Shown here: one piece after another, positions 8,609 to 18,031 of the stretch
How positions within the stretch are numbered: the stretch's first letter is position 1
How the letters are laid out: every line of letters starts with the position of its first letter
Assembly: GCA_021324235.1 (NCBI GenBank)
Contig: JAJPJM010000157.1
Location: 1-60,616, forward strand
DNA: 60,616 bases
Direction: 5' to 3'
Origin: Verrucomicrobiota bacterium
Lineage (GTDB): Bacteria > Verrucomicrobiota > Verrucomicrobiia > Limisphaerales > UBA11358
Made by a program: the position numbers and the translations under genes
Notes under the pieces: model-generated
What the model was told of the DNA's origin: nothing
Seen by the model: only the letters and a program-made list of their open reading frames with translations
Database searches by the model: none

Positions 8609-9810
8609 TTAGAACTGGTAGATCAGGTTCAAAGCCAGCAGGAAGTCGTTGCCCCTGAAGGCAGCACCAGTGCTTGAACTAGAACCAAAGGCGTTTCCAT
8701 GTTCAACATGGTCCCAACGGAATTCCACGCGGCTGATGACGTTCGCCCACAGGTTATACTGGGCCGTGGCCGTGAGTTCTTCCGCAGTATTTAGAGGGTA
8801 AACACTCGTGAACGCACCGGCACCGGCGTCCTGGTCATCAAGGTACTCAGCGCGCAGGTCGAAGGACAACTTGTCGGTTGCCTGGAACGTGCTGTAGAGC
8901 GCAATGTTCCAGATGCTGTCGTTGCCGTTGTTGCCGGCAACTTTGCCGTTGTGCTCGTCAAGCCAGTCAAAGCATGCACCGACCTTGAGGGCTGACATCG
9001 GGGTCGGAATGGTGGCACCCGCATAGAAGCTGGTGGAGCCGGGTCCCGAACTGCCATTACCGGCGGCATCAATCACCGCCACGGTCATGGTCGCACCTTT
9101 CATAAAGCCGGCGCTATCCGGCGCCGTAAACTGAATGTCGCCCATGTAGGCCTTTTGAGACTCAATCGAGGAAGTTCCATTAAGGCCAGCCGGCCTCCCG
9201 CCACATTGGAACCGTCAGCGATACCGGCCTGAACAGTGACCATGTCATTGATCTTGTAGGTGGCCAGAATACCCGTGTGAGTGGTTGGCTCAATGGTATA
9301 GCCGTAGGAGCGGGTGTAGTTGGGATTGAGCGGGTCGCTGTTCGACTCGTAGCCAACAATGGTGTCCCAAACGCCGATTTTCCAGTCAATGCCGTTGCCG
9401 ACGGGCGTGCGCAAAGTCAGATAGGCCTGACGAATCTCGTTAAGGCCGATGGCGTTGACATACGAGATACCGACCGGATTATCGGGGCCGAACATCATTT
9501 CCACATGATAACCGGCAGCCCAGGGGCTTTCGTCTTCCGGTTTGTCGATGGCGATATCGACCGCATTCAGGCTGAACCCGTCGTTTTTCGCGAAGGAATA
9601 GCCAGGAAGGTTTGGTCCGACGGTGCCGAAGGGACCAGGTCTTTGATCTGTTCCCGGCCGCCAGGTTGCCGCCGTATCCACGTAACCACTGATGGTGGTG
9701 TTTGAGAGCGCCGTTTGCAGGGGCGTTATTTTCTCGTCTGCGCGAGCGGCCGATGCGAGGCTGACCACCCCGACCGCCGCCAGACCTACTGTCCATTTAT
9801 TAAACTTCAT
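8609..9810 (-). pseudogene. beta-barrel porin-like protein (BBP2-like), frame broken by one missing base
   Basis: The true start is the ATG at 9810, preceded by a strong CGGAGGAACC Shine-Dalgarno and followed by a signal peptide (MKFNKWTVGLAAVGVVSLAS). The first frame runs to about 9195 and reads ...GIADGSNVAGG; the protein then continues in another frame as GLNGTSSIESQKAYMGDIQF... to the C-terminal strand FLLALNLIYQF, with the terminal Phe typical of outer-membrane barrels. Restoring one base near 9190-9205 (a GGCCGGC run) joins the two parts into ~400 residues. N-terminal TTISGYVDTAATW and HVEMMFGP resemble the putative beta-barrel porin-2 family (PF07642-like). A strong RBS and terminator suggest a well-expressed gene, so the shift may be a sequencing error or a recent mutation. 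Confidence 0.8.
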
Positions 9811-10194
9811 CTGGTTCCTCCGATGTTGTTTGTTAATGTTTTTTTGCTTTGTGCCTGTGCACTTCAGGGCAAAAACTGTTTGCCCCGGCACCGCAAGGTG
9901 CGATTAGCGGTGAAAATAGGGAAATTCTGGACATTTGACAACATTTTTTTTGGGGAATTGCATCCATGCAACATTCTGAAAAAGAGTCAGTTACGATTTG
10001 GCCCCGTTTTTTTATCCCATTCTGGTGCACGAATTGGACGAACTTGAGGCACCCAATGGACGCCATTTTCGGGTACAAGTTTGGAATAAAGGATGCTTTG
10101 GTAGGGCCACGGCTAAAGCTGTAAAACACAAGCCGGAAGGCGAACGAAACAACAATACGGGTCGGTCGGTAAAACATTTTAATATCAAACACAT
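9811..10194. other. intergenic region between divergent porin-like and pilC genes
   Basis: 384 bp without a gene. It holds the RBS of the minus-strand porin gene at its left edge, AT-rich tracts (around 9934-9950) and a 14-bp palindrome TTGCAT-CC-ATGCAA at 9958-9971 that could be an operator. Both neighbours are transcribed outward, so promoters for each should lie here, but I cannot assign clear -35/-10 pairs. Confidence 0.45.
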
Positions 10195-11409
10195 ATGCCA
10201 TCTTATTCTTATGTAGCCCGCGAGACGGCCAGCGGTCGTGAAATTCGCAGCACGGTAGAGGCCACGACCGAACAGGCCGCCGTGGCGGCGTTGCTCAATC
10301 GAAGCCTGCTGGTGGTGTCCATCGAGGAAAAGGTCTCCAAAAAAGGCAAAACCAAGGGCGGCCGGGTTTCCCTGGCGGACCTGGTGGTGTTCACGCGCCA
10401 GTTGGCGACGATGATTGATGCCGGTATTGCGATCGTGCAATCCCTCCAGGCGCTGTCCGACCAGTCTCCCAACAAGGTCATGCGCGATGTGATTCGGGAC
10501 ATCACCACGCGGGTGGAAAGCGGCGAGAGTTTCTCGGAAGCATTGCAGAAGCATCCCAAGGCTTTCAGCCGGCTCTACATTTCGATGGTGGCGGCAGGTG
10601 AAAAAGGCGGTCTCCTGGCGGAAATTCTCGCGCGACTGGCGACGTATCTTGAAAACAGTGCCCGTCTCCGCCAGAAGGTCAAGACGACCATGATGTATCC
10701 CATTGTCGTCAGTACGGTGGCCATCGGCATCACGGTATTTCTATTGGTGAAAGTCGTCCCGGTTTTCAAAGACGTTTACTCAAGTTTTGGCGCGAAATTG
10801 CCGGCGCCGACCCAATTCCTGATCACCTTGAGCGACCTGATGGGCCACTATTTGTGGGTCTTTCTGATCGGCCTGGCGGCAATCGTTTATGGCTGGCTTC
10901 ACTTCATCAAGACCAAGAATGGACGCGATTTTTGGGACCGACACCGCATTAAGCTGCCGATTTTCGGTCCCATTGCCCACAAAATCTGCCTGGCCCGCTT
11001 TACCCGCACCCTGGCATCGCTCATCCGCAGTGGTGTGCCGATTCTGGAAGTTTTGCAGATTGTTTCCCAGACCGTCGATAACACCGTCATGGAGAAAGCC
11101 ATCAAGGCCGCTTCCAGTGATATCGAACGTGGTGAAGGAATTGCCACGGCGCTGGGCAAACACCCCGTTTTCCCCAGTATGATTGTCCGGATGATCAGCG
11201 CCGGCGAGCAGACCGGTAACATTGATAACATGCTGGAGCGTGTCTCCAATTTTCTCGATGAGGAAATTGAAACCATGCTTTCGGGCCTGATGTCGTTGCT
11301 GGAACCGCTCCTCATCGTTTTCCTGGGCGTGCTCGTCGGGGGAATGGTCATCTGCATGTACCTGCCGATTTTCAACCTCGGCAACATCGTCAGCGGAAAT
11401 AACGGCTAA
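10195..11409 (+). CDS. type II secretion / type IV pilus inner-membrane platform protein (PilC/GspF family)
   Basis: 404 residues, the standard length. Two homologous T2SSF domains are visible: FTRQLATMIDAGIAIVQSLQAL (about 70-190) and FTRTLASLIRSGVPILEVLQIV (about 270-395), each followed by GESFSEAL or GEGIATAL and MVAAGEKGG or MISAGEQTG. Three TM helices occur at about 165-190, 215-240 and 370-395. It forms the inner-membrane platform that works with an assembly ATPase to extrude pilins or pseudopilins. No other secretion or pilus gene is next to it, so the apparatus it serves cannot be decided here; the lysine-rich linker KKGKTKGG is common in PilC. Confidence 0.93.
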   Translation: MPSYSYVARETASGREIRSTVEATTEQAAVAALLNRSLLVVSIEEKVSKKGKTKGGRVSLADLVVFTRQLATMIDAGIAIVQSLQALSDQSPNKVMRDVIRDITTRVESGESFSEALQKHPKAFSRLYISMVAAGEKGGLLAEILARLATYLENSARLRQKVKTTMMYPIVVSTVAIGITVFLLVKVVPVFKDVYSSFGAKLPAPTQFLITLSDLMGHYLWVFLIGLAAIVYGWLHFIKTKNGRDFWDRHRIKLPIFGPIAHKICLARFTRTLASLIRSGVPILEVLQIVSQTVDNTVMEKAIKAASSDIERGEGIATALGKHPVFPSMIVRMISAGEQTGNIDNMLERVSNFLDEEIETMLSGLMSLLEPLLIVFLGVLVGGMVICMYLPIFNLGNIVSGNNG

Positions 11410-11464
11410 AATTTGCGGCTGCTCCCGCGACCGCCGGTGAATTCAATTCGCCGGCGGTTCTCTT

Positions 11465-12841
11465 TTACACCGTCACCGGGTTGCCCGGTTGGGGTTGGAT
11501 GATTTTAACCTTCGGGTGGCGCGACCGGATCTGCTCCTCGAACCACGCGCGCGAATCGTCGCTGCCGTGACCGAGCAAAATCGCGCGCGGCGAAACCTGG
11601 CCGACAAAATCCAGCAAATCCTCCCGGTTCGCGTGGGCCGTTAGATCAAAATCCTGCACCTCACACTCGCGCGTGACGCGGCCCGCACTGGGGCTGAACA
11701 CAAACGTCTCACCCGGCTTGGCCGCCTTCAATCGTCCGCCCGGCGTGTCCGGGTCAGCGTAGCCGACAAAGAAGATGGATTGCCGTTCATCCCCGATCAT
11801 GCGCGCGGCGAGGTCGTGCGCTGCCGTGTTCTCGCTCATCATGCCGGCGGTAATGACAAAAATCCGTCCGCCGCTGAGCTTCATTTTCTCCGCCTGGCCT
11901 TTTTCCAGCACGATCAACTCCAGCGCCTCATGCAATTGCAGATTCGTGTGCTGGCGATGCGTGCGGTGCGCCTCCAAATCGTAGATTTCCGTGAATACGC
12001 GGCCCAGGCCGCCGATATAGATGGGCTGCGGTTTCAATCTCCCCGAGCGCATCAGCAGCGCCAGCAAGGCCAGCAGCTCCTGGGTGCGGCCCAGGGCGAA
12101 CGCCGGAATCAGCACGCAGCCTTTGCGCTTGAGCACGCGCTGAATGGCCGCGACCAGCCGTTCGATTTCGTTTTCGCGCGAAAATCCCGCGGGCGCGGCG
12201 CGGTTGCCACGGGTGGTTTCCATGATGAGCACGTCCGCTTTCACATCTTCAAACCGCGCCGCCCGCAGAATGGTCTGGTCATGGAAACACACGTCGCCGG
12301 TGTAAAACAGGGTTTCCTTCCGGCCGCGAATCAGGATGCCGGCCGAACCCAGCGTGTGGCCGGCGTCAAAAAATTCCAAGGTAGGCGAAGGCAGACCCGC
12401 ACGCGATTTGTGAAACGCCGCCCATTCGACTTCACGGTTATATTTAAAGCCCTGGAATTGCGGCGCCAGGTCATCCACCTCGTCGTGCGTGTAGAGCGGA
12501 TATTCGCGGATACCCAGTTCATCGCGCTGACGCGTCATCACGTTTACCGAGTTGTGCAGCACGCGTTCGACGATGAAATAACTCAGCTCCGTCATCAGCA
12601 CATGCGCCTTGGAAAAGTGCCGCGCCGCGACCGGCAGCGCGCCCACATGGTCGTGATGGCAGTGCGAGACCGCAATGGCGTCGAGGTCGGCGTTGCCCGC
12701 CTTGTTGAACATCGGCAAGCCGGCGCGTCCTTCACGTTTGGGATGCATCCCGGCATCGAGCAGGATACGATGCTCGTCCACCTCGATGAGCCATCCGCTG
12801 GCGCCGATGTCGGTGTCCGGGTTCAGATTCGTGATTTTCAC
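11465..12841 (-). CDS. beta-CASP metallo-beta-lactamase-fold RNA-processing exonuclease-like protein
   Basis: 458 residues beginning at a GTG (12841). The metal-binding HCHHDHVG (about 60-67) and further beta-lactamase motifs (FDAGHTLGSAG, FYTGDV) are present, followed by the beta-CASP region with PAFALGRTQELLALL and ITAGMMSE, and the C-terminal RMMBL part with DLTAHANREDLLDF and ILLGHG. These are the motifs of the CPSF73/YsH1-like nucleases that cut RNA. It probably acts as a cytosolic ribonuclease, but the substrate is unknown. The gene stands alone and is convergent with pilC. Confidence 0.9.
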   Translation of the reverse strand: MKITNLNPDTDIGASGWLIEVDEHRILLDAGMHPKREGRAGLPMFNKAGNADLDAIAVSHCHHDHVGALPVAARHFSKAHVLMTELSYFIVERVLHNSVNVMTRQRDELGIREYPLYTHDEVDDLAPQFQGFKYNREVEWAAFHKSRAGLPSPTLEFFDAGHTLGSAGILIRGRKETLFYTGDVCFHDQTILRAARFEDVKADVLIMETTRGNRAAPAGFSRENEIERLVAAIQRVLKRKGCVLIPAFALGRTQELLALLALLMRSGRLKPQPIYIGGLGRVFTEIYDLEAHRTHRQHTNLQLHEALELIVLEKGQAEKMKLSGGRIFVITAGMMSENTAAHDLAARMIGDERQSIFFVGYADPDTPGGRLKAAKPGETFVFSPSAGRVTRECEVQDFDLTAHANREDLLDFVGQVSPRAILLGHGSDDSRAWFEEQIRSRHPKVKIIQPQPGNPVTV

Positions 12842-12972
12842 GCGCGTGGAGAAACAAAACAGCTTGGGCGCCAGGCCGCAATGAAAATTGACGTTAAACT
12901 GTTTGGAAAGACGGATTTCCGCCGGATGACAGGCCCTCCCTCCGGGCGGTCAAATTCGAGTGGGCAAACGGT

Positions 12973-13049
12973 TGGTGGGCCTGCTCGGACTTGAACCGAG
13001 AACCAAAGCATTATGAGTGCTCTGCTCTAACCAATTGAGCTACAGGCCC
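12973..13049 (-). tRNA. tRNA with CAT anticodon (Met elongator or Ile2)
   Basis: A 77-nt cloverleaf reads on the minus strand: acceptor GGGCCTG paired with CAGGCCC, D arm GCTC/GAGC, anticodon stem GAGCA/TGCTT with loop CTCATAA, T arm CTCGG/CCGAG, discriminator A and an encoded CCA. The acceptor is fully paired, so it is not the initiator. CAT can be elongator Met or the lysidine-modified Ile2; the TTGGT variable loop and TTCAAGTCC T loop resemble Ile2, but I cannot settle this by eye. Confidence 0.93.
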
Positions 13050-13228
13050 ACTGAAGAATGATTCCAGAAGCCATCGCAACTTTCAATAGCAGAGCGGAAA
13101 AGTTGAGGGCACATCACCGTTCCTCACCCGCTTGGCGCACGCATTGGCCGGGGATCTTTGCCTCCAACGCGGGCGCGGATGGTCTTCGACACCGCCGCGT
13201 TCCGGGACGCATTTTGCAGACACGCCGC

Positions 13229-13594
13229 TTATTCCTTCGCCCGGACGGCAGTCATGGCCAGCCAAAGCCAGCCGGCCAGAAAACTGATTCCGCCGACCGG
13301 CGTGATGGCGCCCAGCCAGCGCGCCCCGGTGGCGGCCAGCAGATAAAGCGAGCCGGAAAAAATCACGATGCCCGCCAGAAAGCACCACCACGGTCCGGCG
13401 GCCGGTGGCTTCCGTCCGGCCAGCACAAACAGCATGACGGCATGAAGCAAATGGTACGAAGCCGCTGTCTCCCAAATCGCCGCCGTTCCATTTTGCGCCA
13501 GGATTTTATTCAGGCCGTGCGCGCCAAACGCGCCGAGCGCCACGGCCAGAAAGCCGGCGATGGCTGCAACCCGGGTGGCATTGGCGCTGGTCAC
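13229..13594 (-). CDS. DUF423 family membrane protein (YgdD/TMEM256-like)
   Basis: 121 residues with four hydrophobic helices. The N-terminal AAIAGFLAVALGAFGAHGL and ASYHLLHAV are the family signature of DUF423 inner-membrane proteins of unknown function. Start chosen is the GTG at 13594, the first in frame before the hydrophobic stretch. Between it and the tRNA (13050-13228) I see nothing else. Confidence 0.88.
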   Translation of the reverse strand: MTSANATRVAAIAGFLAVALGAFGAHGLNKILAQNGTAAIWETAASYHLLHAVMLFVLAGRKPPAAGPWWCFLAGIVIFSGSLYLLAATGARWLGAITPVGGISFLAGWLWLAMTAVRAKE

Positions 13595-13680
13595 AATGGA
13601 AGCCAGAATGGCAGACAGGCCCGGCCGGTGAAATTCAATAATTGGTGTTCATTCGCGTTTATTCATGTTTAATTTCGTTC

Positions 13681-14544
13681 GTGAAAATCATCACCGACGA
13701 ACGCTGCGCCGGTTACGTGCGTTATGGTCATCCCGAAAATCCCCGGCGGGTGGTGGCGACCATTGCCCATCTGAAACAGCAGCGGGAACTGCCGCTCGAC
13801 TGGGCGGCTCCGGGCGAAGTGAGTGACGAACAGATTTTGCGCGCGCATGCGCCGGAACTGCTCGCGCGCCTGAGAATTCCGGAGGATTTCGACGGGGACA
13901 CTCCATTTTACGAAGACATTGCCGATTATGCCCGCGCGTCCGCAGCTGCGGCGCTGGGCGCCCTGAACGCCGCGCGCCGCGGTGAAAACGTGTTCAGCCT
14001 CATGCGCCCGCCCGGCCATCACGCCACCCGGGACCAGGCGATGGGTTTTTGTTATTTGAACAATATTGCGATCGCCGCGCTGGAAGCCACTGCGACCGGT
14101 GCGAAACGCGTTGCCGTATATGATTTCGATGTGCATCACGGAAACGGCACGGAAGCCATCCTGCTGGACCAGCCCGGCGTCGCTTTTTTTTCCATCCACT
14201 TGCATCCCTTTTATCCCGGTACCGGCGTCGCGAATGTCGGCAAGAATTGTTTCAATTATCCCATCACGCCGTCCACGTTGCGTGAAACTTACCGTGCCAC
14301 CCTGATCCGCTCGCTGGACGATTTGAAGAAATTCAAGCCTGACCTCATTGCCGTGTCCGCCGGATTCGATGCTTATATCCGCGACCCGATTGGCGACGGT
14401 GTGCTGGAAGTTGATGATTTTCAATGGCTTGGGTCGTCACTGCGGGCATTCGGCGTGCCAATGTTCAGCGTGCTGGAAGGTGGTTACAGCCGCGATTTAC
14501 CCGAACTCATCTTTGCCTATCTCCAGGGCGTGCAGGGAAAATGA
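13681..14544 (+). CDS. histone deacetylase superfamily hydrolase (class II/acetylpolyamine amidohydrolase-like)
   Basis: 287 residues from a GTG at 13681; a TTG 39 bp upstream is less likely because the family begins at VKIITDERC...HPE.P.R. The Zn-enzyme motifs are intact: RPPGHHA (the His pair of the charge relay), FCYLNNIAIA, DFDVHHGNGT (zinc Asp and His), AGFDAY and EGGYS. Such bacterial enzymes remove acetyl groups from lysine, polyamines or acetoin-related compounds. Length is shorter than eukaryotic enzymes but usual for the bacterial group. It is 240 bp from the GH26 gene; no operon partner is evident. Confidence 0.92.
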   Translation: MKIITDERCAGYVRYGHPENPRRVVATIAHLKQQRELPLDWAAPGEVSDEQILRAHAPELLARLRIPEDFDGDTPFYEDIADYARASAAAALGALNAARRGENVFSLMRPPGHHATRDQAMGFCYLNNIAIAALEATATGAKRVAVYDFDVHHGNGTEAILLDQPGVAFFSIHLHPFYPGTGVANVGKNCFNYPITPSTLRETYRATLIRSLDDLKKFKPDLIAVSAGFDAYIRDPIGDGVLEVDDFQWLGSSLRAFGVPMFSVLEGGYSRDLPELIFAYLQGVQGK

Positions 14545-14784
14545 TCCTCCTTCCAAAGCGATGACTGGCTTTGGCCGGGTTTGCCGGAATCGACTTCGTT
14601 CAAAAAAATGCGAGCCCATCGGTGCGCGGGTTTATCGGGCCAACCCTGCCACCAATGCCAGTCTGGTCCCCCACAAAAAAGCCATTGATCTGAAGGCAGT
14701 CCTGCGATCTCCGGCTGCCGGCCCGACGTAGTCATGGCAAAAAGGCGTTGACTCAAACGAAGACGGAAGTTTAAGGTCCGAACC

Positions 14785-15858
14785 ATGGACCTCAAACGGA
14801 TTTTCCTCGGGCTTTTGCTGGGACTCTTTTGCACGGCGGTTCCAACGCTTTTCGCGGATGACACAATGTCATCCGCCATCAAGCCGGTCACGCCGAACGC
14901 CTCGCCGGAGGCGGTGCAATTGCTGCAATATCTTTACAGCATTTCCGGCAATCATACGCTGGCCGGCCAGCATGCCGTGCCGCTGTTGCGTTCCGCGCGG
15001 CTGGTCGAGGCGCAACGCGCCGGCGGGCATCCCCCGGCGGTTTTTGGCATGGATTTCGGTTTCGATTCGCCCGGCACCTGGGACGGCATCAACTTCCGCC
15101 AGCAAATTGTGGACGAAGCGATCCAGAAATATCACGAAGGCTACGTGATTGTGCTCATGTGGCATGCAGTGCGGCCGATCGACGATGAGCCGGTGAAATT
15201 CAAGGATTCCATTCAGGGCCGGTTGACCGATGAACAGTGGCACGACTTGATCACGCCGGGAACGGAAATCAACGAACGCTGGAAATCACAGGTGGATGTC
15301 ATCGCGTGGTTTCTCAAGCAATTGCGGGACGCGCACGTGCCGGTGCTCTGGCGGCCTTATCATGAGATGAACGGCGGCTGGTTCTGGTGGGGCAAAAAAC
15401 CCGGGGACGACGGTTATAAAAAACTGTATCGGATGCTGTTTGACCGGCTGGTGAACTTTCACCAGCTGAATAATTTGATCTGGGTCTACGGTGCCAACGA
15501 AGTGACACCGCCGAATGTGGATCCCTACGACACCTATTATCCGGGAGATGACGTCGTGGATGTTCTCGGCACGGACATTTACCACACGGGCTTTGCCCGG
15601 AACCAATACGACCAGTTGCTGGCCCTGGCCAAAAACAAACCGATTGCCCTGGCGGAGGTGGGGGCCGCCCCGTCGCCGGAAATTTTAAAGGAACAACCGC
15701 GCTGGACCTGGTTCATGGTTTGGGACGATCCCACCGAAGGCGGAGCCACGGCGCGGGGAATACGCGCCACCTACAACTGCGACCAGGCCATTACGCTGGA
15801 CCGGCTGCCCTGGGTGGAGGCGGGACATCCGGCCGACCACGCGTTCACCCAGCCGTAG
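14785..15858 (+). CDS. secreted GH26 family beta-mannanase
   Basis: 357 residues. Signal peptide at 1-24 (RIFLGLLLGLFCTAVPTLFA). The GH26 fold is shown by GNHTLAGQH near the start, MWHAVRP, the acid/base Glu in WRPYHEMNGGWFWWG and the nucleophile Glu in IALAEVG, with WVYGANE and YYPGDDVVDVLGTDIY between them. Members hydrolyse beta-1,4-mannan or related glycans outside the cytoplasm. It fits with the GH18 and PL9 genes at the far end of the window. Its 3' end overlaps the convergent kinase gene by 14 bp. Confidence 0.93.
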   Translation: MDLKRIFLGLLLGLFCTAVPTLFADDTMSSAIKPVTPNASPEAVQLLQYLYSISGNHTLAGQHAVPLLRSARLVEAQRAGGHPPAVFGMDFGFDSPGTWDGINFRQQIVDEAIQKYHEGYVIVLMWHAVRPIDDEPVKFKDSIQGRLTDEQWHDLITPGTEINERWKSQVDVIAWFLKQLRDAHVPVLWRPYHEMNGGWFWWGKKPGDDGYKKLYRMLFDRLVNFHQLNNLIWVYGANEVTPPNVDPYDTYYPGDDVVDVLGTDIYHTGFARNQYDQLLALAKNKPIALAEVGAAPSPEILKEQPRWTWFMVWDDPTEGGATARGIRATYNCDQAITLDRLPWVEAGHPADHAFTQP

Positions 15859-17905
15859 CGGCATTGGAATCGATCGGCAGCAGGATGCGCACGGTACCGT
15901 GTTGGCCGGCCTGCGGCGGAACAATTTCAAGTTTGCCGTGGTGCGTCTCGATGATCTTCCGGCTTACGGTCAGACCCAGGCCCAGTCCGACATTGCGGGT
16001 GGTGAAAAAGGGCGAGGGAACCTTCTGCGCGGTTTCCGAAGTGAAGCCCGTGCCGTTGTCCTGCACTTCAATCTCCAGTTCGCGCCGGCCGGCGTGGCTG
16101 GGATTGGTGTGCAGGCGCACGCCGATTTTGGGCTCCTTGGGATTGGCCTGCAACGCGTTGAGCATGATTTCCGCCAGCGCATGTTTGAGGGCGGCCCGGT
16201 CGCCGGTGATGACGATGGGTTTGCCGCTGTCCTCGCACTGCAACTGGGCTTTTTCGGTGGGTTGATGCCTGCGTGCCTCCTGGTAAGCCTCTTCGATCAG
16301 GGGTTCGACCGGAAACGCCTGCGATTCCGGTTCGTTTTCCCGCGCCAGAAAACGCATCTGATTGAGCAAACGCGAGACGCGCTTGACGCCGTCGGCGAGC
16401 GCAAAGTCGAGCGACTTGCGGAACTCTGCGTCCCGGAATTTTTCCCCCAGCAACTGCTGGTGGGTGGAGAGCGGCACCATGGCGTTGCCGATTTCGTGTG
16501 CCAGCCGGTCGGCCATGGCCTTGATGAGGCGGAGATTGGCGGCTTCGACTTCCAAATGGCGCAACTGCTCGGTTTGGGTGAGGTCTTCCGCGGTGAGCAG
16601 GGCGGAAACCGGCACGGTGGAATTCCCCCGCTGAAACGGCACGACATTGACGCTATAAACGGAGCCCGGGGAGCTCTCGGGTTCGTAACGGAACGGGCCC
16701 ATGGCCGCGCCGGTGTGCAGGACCTGGTAGATCTTCGCGCCCAGCACCTGCGGCAAATCGCTGAACTCGAGTTCGCCGGTGCGCCGGTTTTTGTGGCCGA
16801 AATGCCGGCGCGCGGCTTTGTTGGCATGGAGCACCCGGAGGTCGCGCCCGACGACGACGCACGCGCTGCTGAGTTCGCGCAGCACGTCCGTCATCATTTC
16901 ATGGTTGCCGGCGAGCTGGTCATGCAACCAGATGTTGCGCAGGGCCAGGCCGACCTGTTCGAGCAATCGAAAGATCAGCTCCAACTCGGTGTTGACCAGC
17001 GGCTCGCCGGTGACCCGGCCGTCAAAAACGGCGACGCCCACGACGGTTTCGCGATCGAGCACCGGCACGGCGACCTGGGCGCCGAGCAATTCAAATTCCT
17101 TCTGGGCCTCGGCATCGGCCCGGGCTTCGTCGCTGTCGCGGCGGAGGATTCGGCCCAACCGGACCAGTTGCCCGCCGATGCCGGCCTCGAGTGACAGTTC
17201 AAAATGTTCGAGCAACCCCGAGGAAAGCCCAATGGCGGCGGTGGCATGCAGCCCGCGGTTCTGGCCCGGAGACAGGGTTTGGCCGAGCGGCAGCGCGGGA
17301 CGGTTCACGAAAATGGCGGCGCGATTGACGCTGAAGATTTCACGCAGAAACAGCAGGAATTGTTTGAGCATGGCCTCGGCATTCAGGGAATGCGTGAGGA
17401 TGGATGAAAAATCGCGCAGGACCCCCAATGTTTGCGCCGCGTTGACCGAGCGGGCGGAAGACGGTTCCACCGGACGCGAAAAGGCGGACGATGGCATCAA
17501 GGGGGTATGGATGGCCGGTTGACCGGTACGAGCCTGTTCGTATTTGGGGGTCGCCCACAGGCGTTCCAGCAGGGAACCCAGCAGGCGGGCGCGAACGGGC
17601 TTGGTCAGCACATGAGTGACACCGTGCAGAAAAGCTTCCTCCTCCCATTCGGACTGGCTTTCGGCGGTGTAGGCGATGATGGGACATTGGTTGTCGCGCC
17701 GACGAAGCCGTTCGATGATCCAGATTCCCTGAACCCCGATGAGGTCCATATCCAGAATGCACGCGCTAATCAGCCCGTGAACCAGCAGGGGCTCGGCTTC
17801 CTCCACGCCGATCCGATGAACAACCCGATACTCCTCCCGGTTCAGACCCGCCTCAATCACTTCGGCGAAGTCTGGATGAGGAGACAACACCAAAATGGTT
17901 TTCAT
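15845..17905 (-). CDS. receiver-GAF-PAS sensor histidine kinase
   Basis: 686 residues and no TM helix, so cytosolic. Order: N-terminal receiver-like domain (1-115) with Asp52 in ACILDMDL and Lys in LTKPVRA; a GAF domain (about 165-315); a PAS-like domain (about 325-430); then a kinase core with HisKA LAHEIGNAMVPLSTHQQLLG and HATPase EIMLNALQANP, EVQDNGTGF and NVGLGLGLTVSRKI. It lies 126 bp downstream of the receiver-kinase gene on the same strand, so it may belong to the same phc-like signalling block or have its own promoter in the gap, which contains two inverted repeats. A phosphate could enter through its receiver from the neighbouring kinases; this is inference. Confidence 0.88.
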   Translation of the reverse strand: MKTILVLSPHPDFAEVIEAGLNREEYRVVHRIGVEEAEPLLVHGLISACILDMDLIGVQGIWIIERLRRRDNQCPIIAYTAESQSEWEEEAFLHGVTHVLTKPVRARLLGSLLERLWATPKYEQARTGQPAIHTPLMPSSAFSRPVEPSSARSVNAAQTLGVLRDFSSILTHSLNAEAMLKQFLLFLREIFSVNRAAIFVNRPALPLGQTLSPGQNRGLHATAAIGLSSGLLEHFELSLEAGIGGQLVRLGRILRRDSDEARADAEAQKEFELLGAQVAVPVLDRETVVGVAVFDGRVTGEPLVNTELELIFRLLEQVGLALRNIWLHDQLAGNHEMMTDVLRELSSACVVVGRDLRVLHANKAARRHFGHKNRRTGELEFSDLPQVLGAKIYQVLHTGAAMGPFRYEPESSPGSVYSVNVVPFQRGNSTVPVSALLTAEDLTQTEQLRHLEVEAANLRLIKAMADRLAHEIGNAMVPLSTHQQLLGEKFRDAEFRKSLDFALADGVKRVSRLLNQMRFLARENEPESQAFPVEPLIEEAYQEARRHQPTEKAQLQCEDSGKPIVITGDRAALKHALAEIMLNALQANPKEPKIGVRLHTNPSHAGRRELEIEVQDNGTGFTSETAQKVPSPFFTTRNVGLGLGLTVSRKIIETHHGKLEIVPPQAGQHGTVRILLPIDSNAATAG

Positions 17906-17917
17906 TGTACTCTGAGC

Positions 17918-17983
17918 CAGTGACGGCGATACTCAATTCCAGTCACTGCCGACGATAGTCCACAAATTGACCCAAAAGGTCAA
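17918..17983 (-). promoter_or_regulatory. two inverted repeats upstream of the kinase gene
   Basis: In the gap before the minus-strand kinase gene (start 17905) there is CAGTGAC (17918-17924) facing GTCACTG (17942-17948), and TTGACC (17967-17972) facing GGTCAA (17978-17983) with a 5-nt spacer. Either could be an operator or a 5'-UTR hairpin. I cannot place a promoter with confidence. Confidence 0.35.
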
Positions 17984-18031
17984 TCTAATCTTGCCGGAAA
18001 CGGGGGAATTTTCCCTCCCGGTTGCTAAAAA

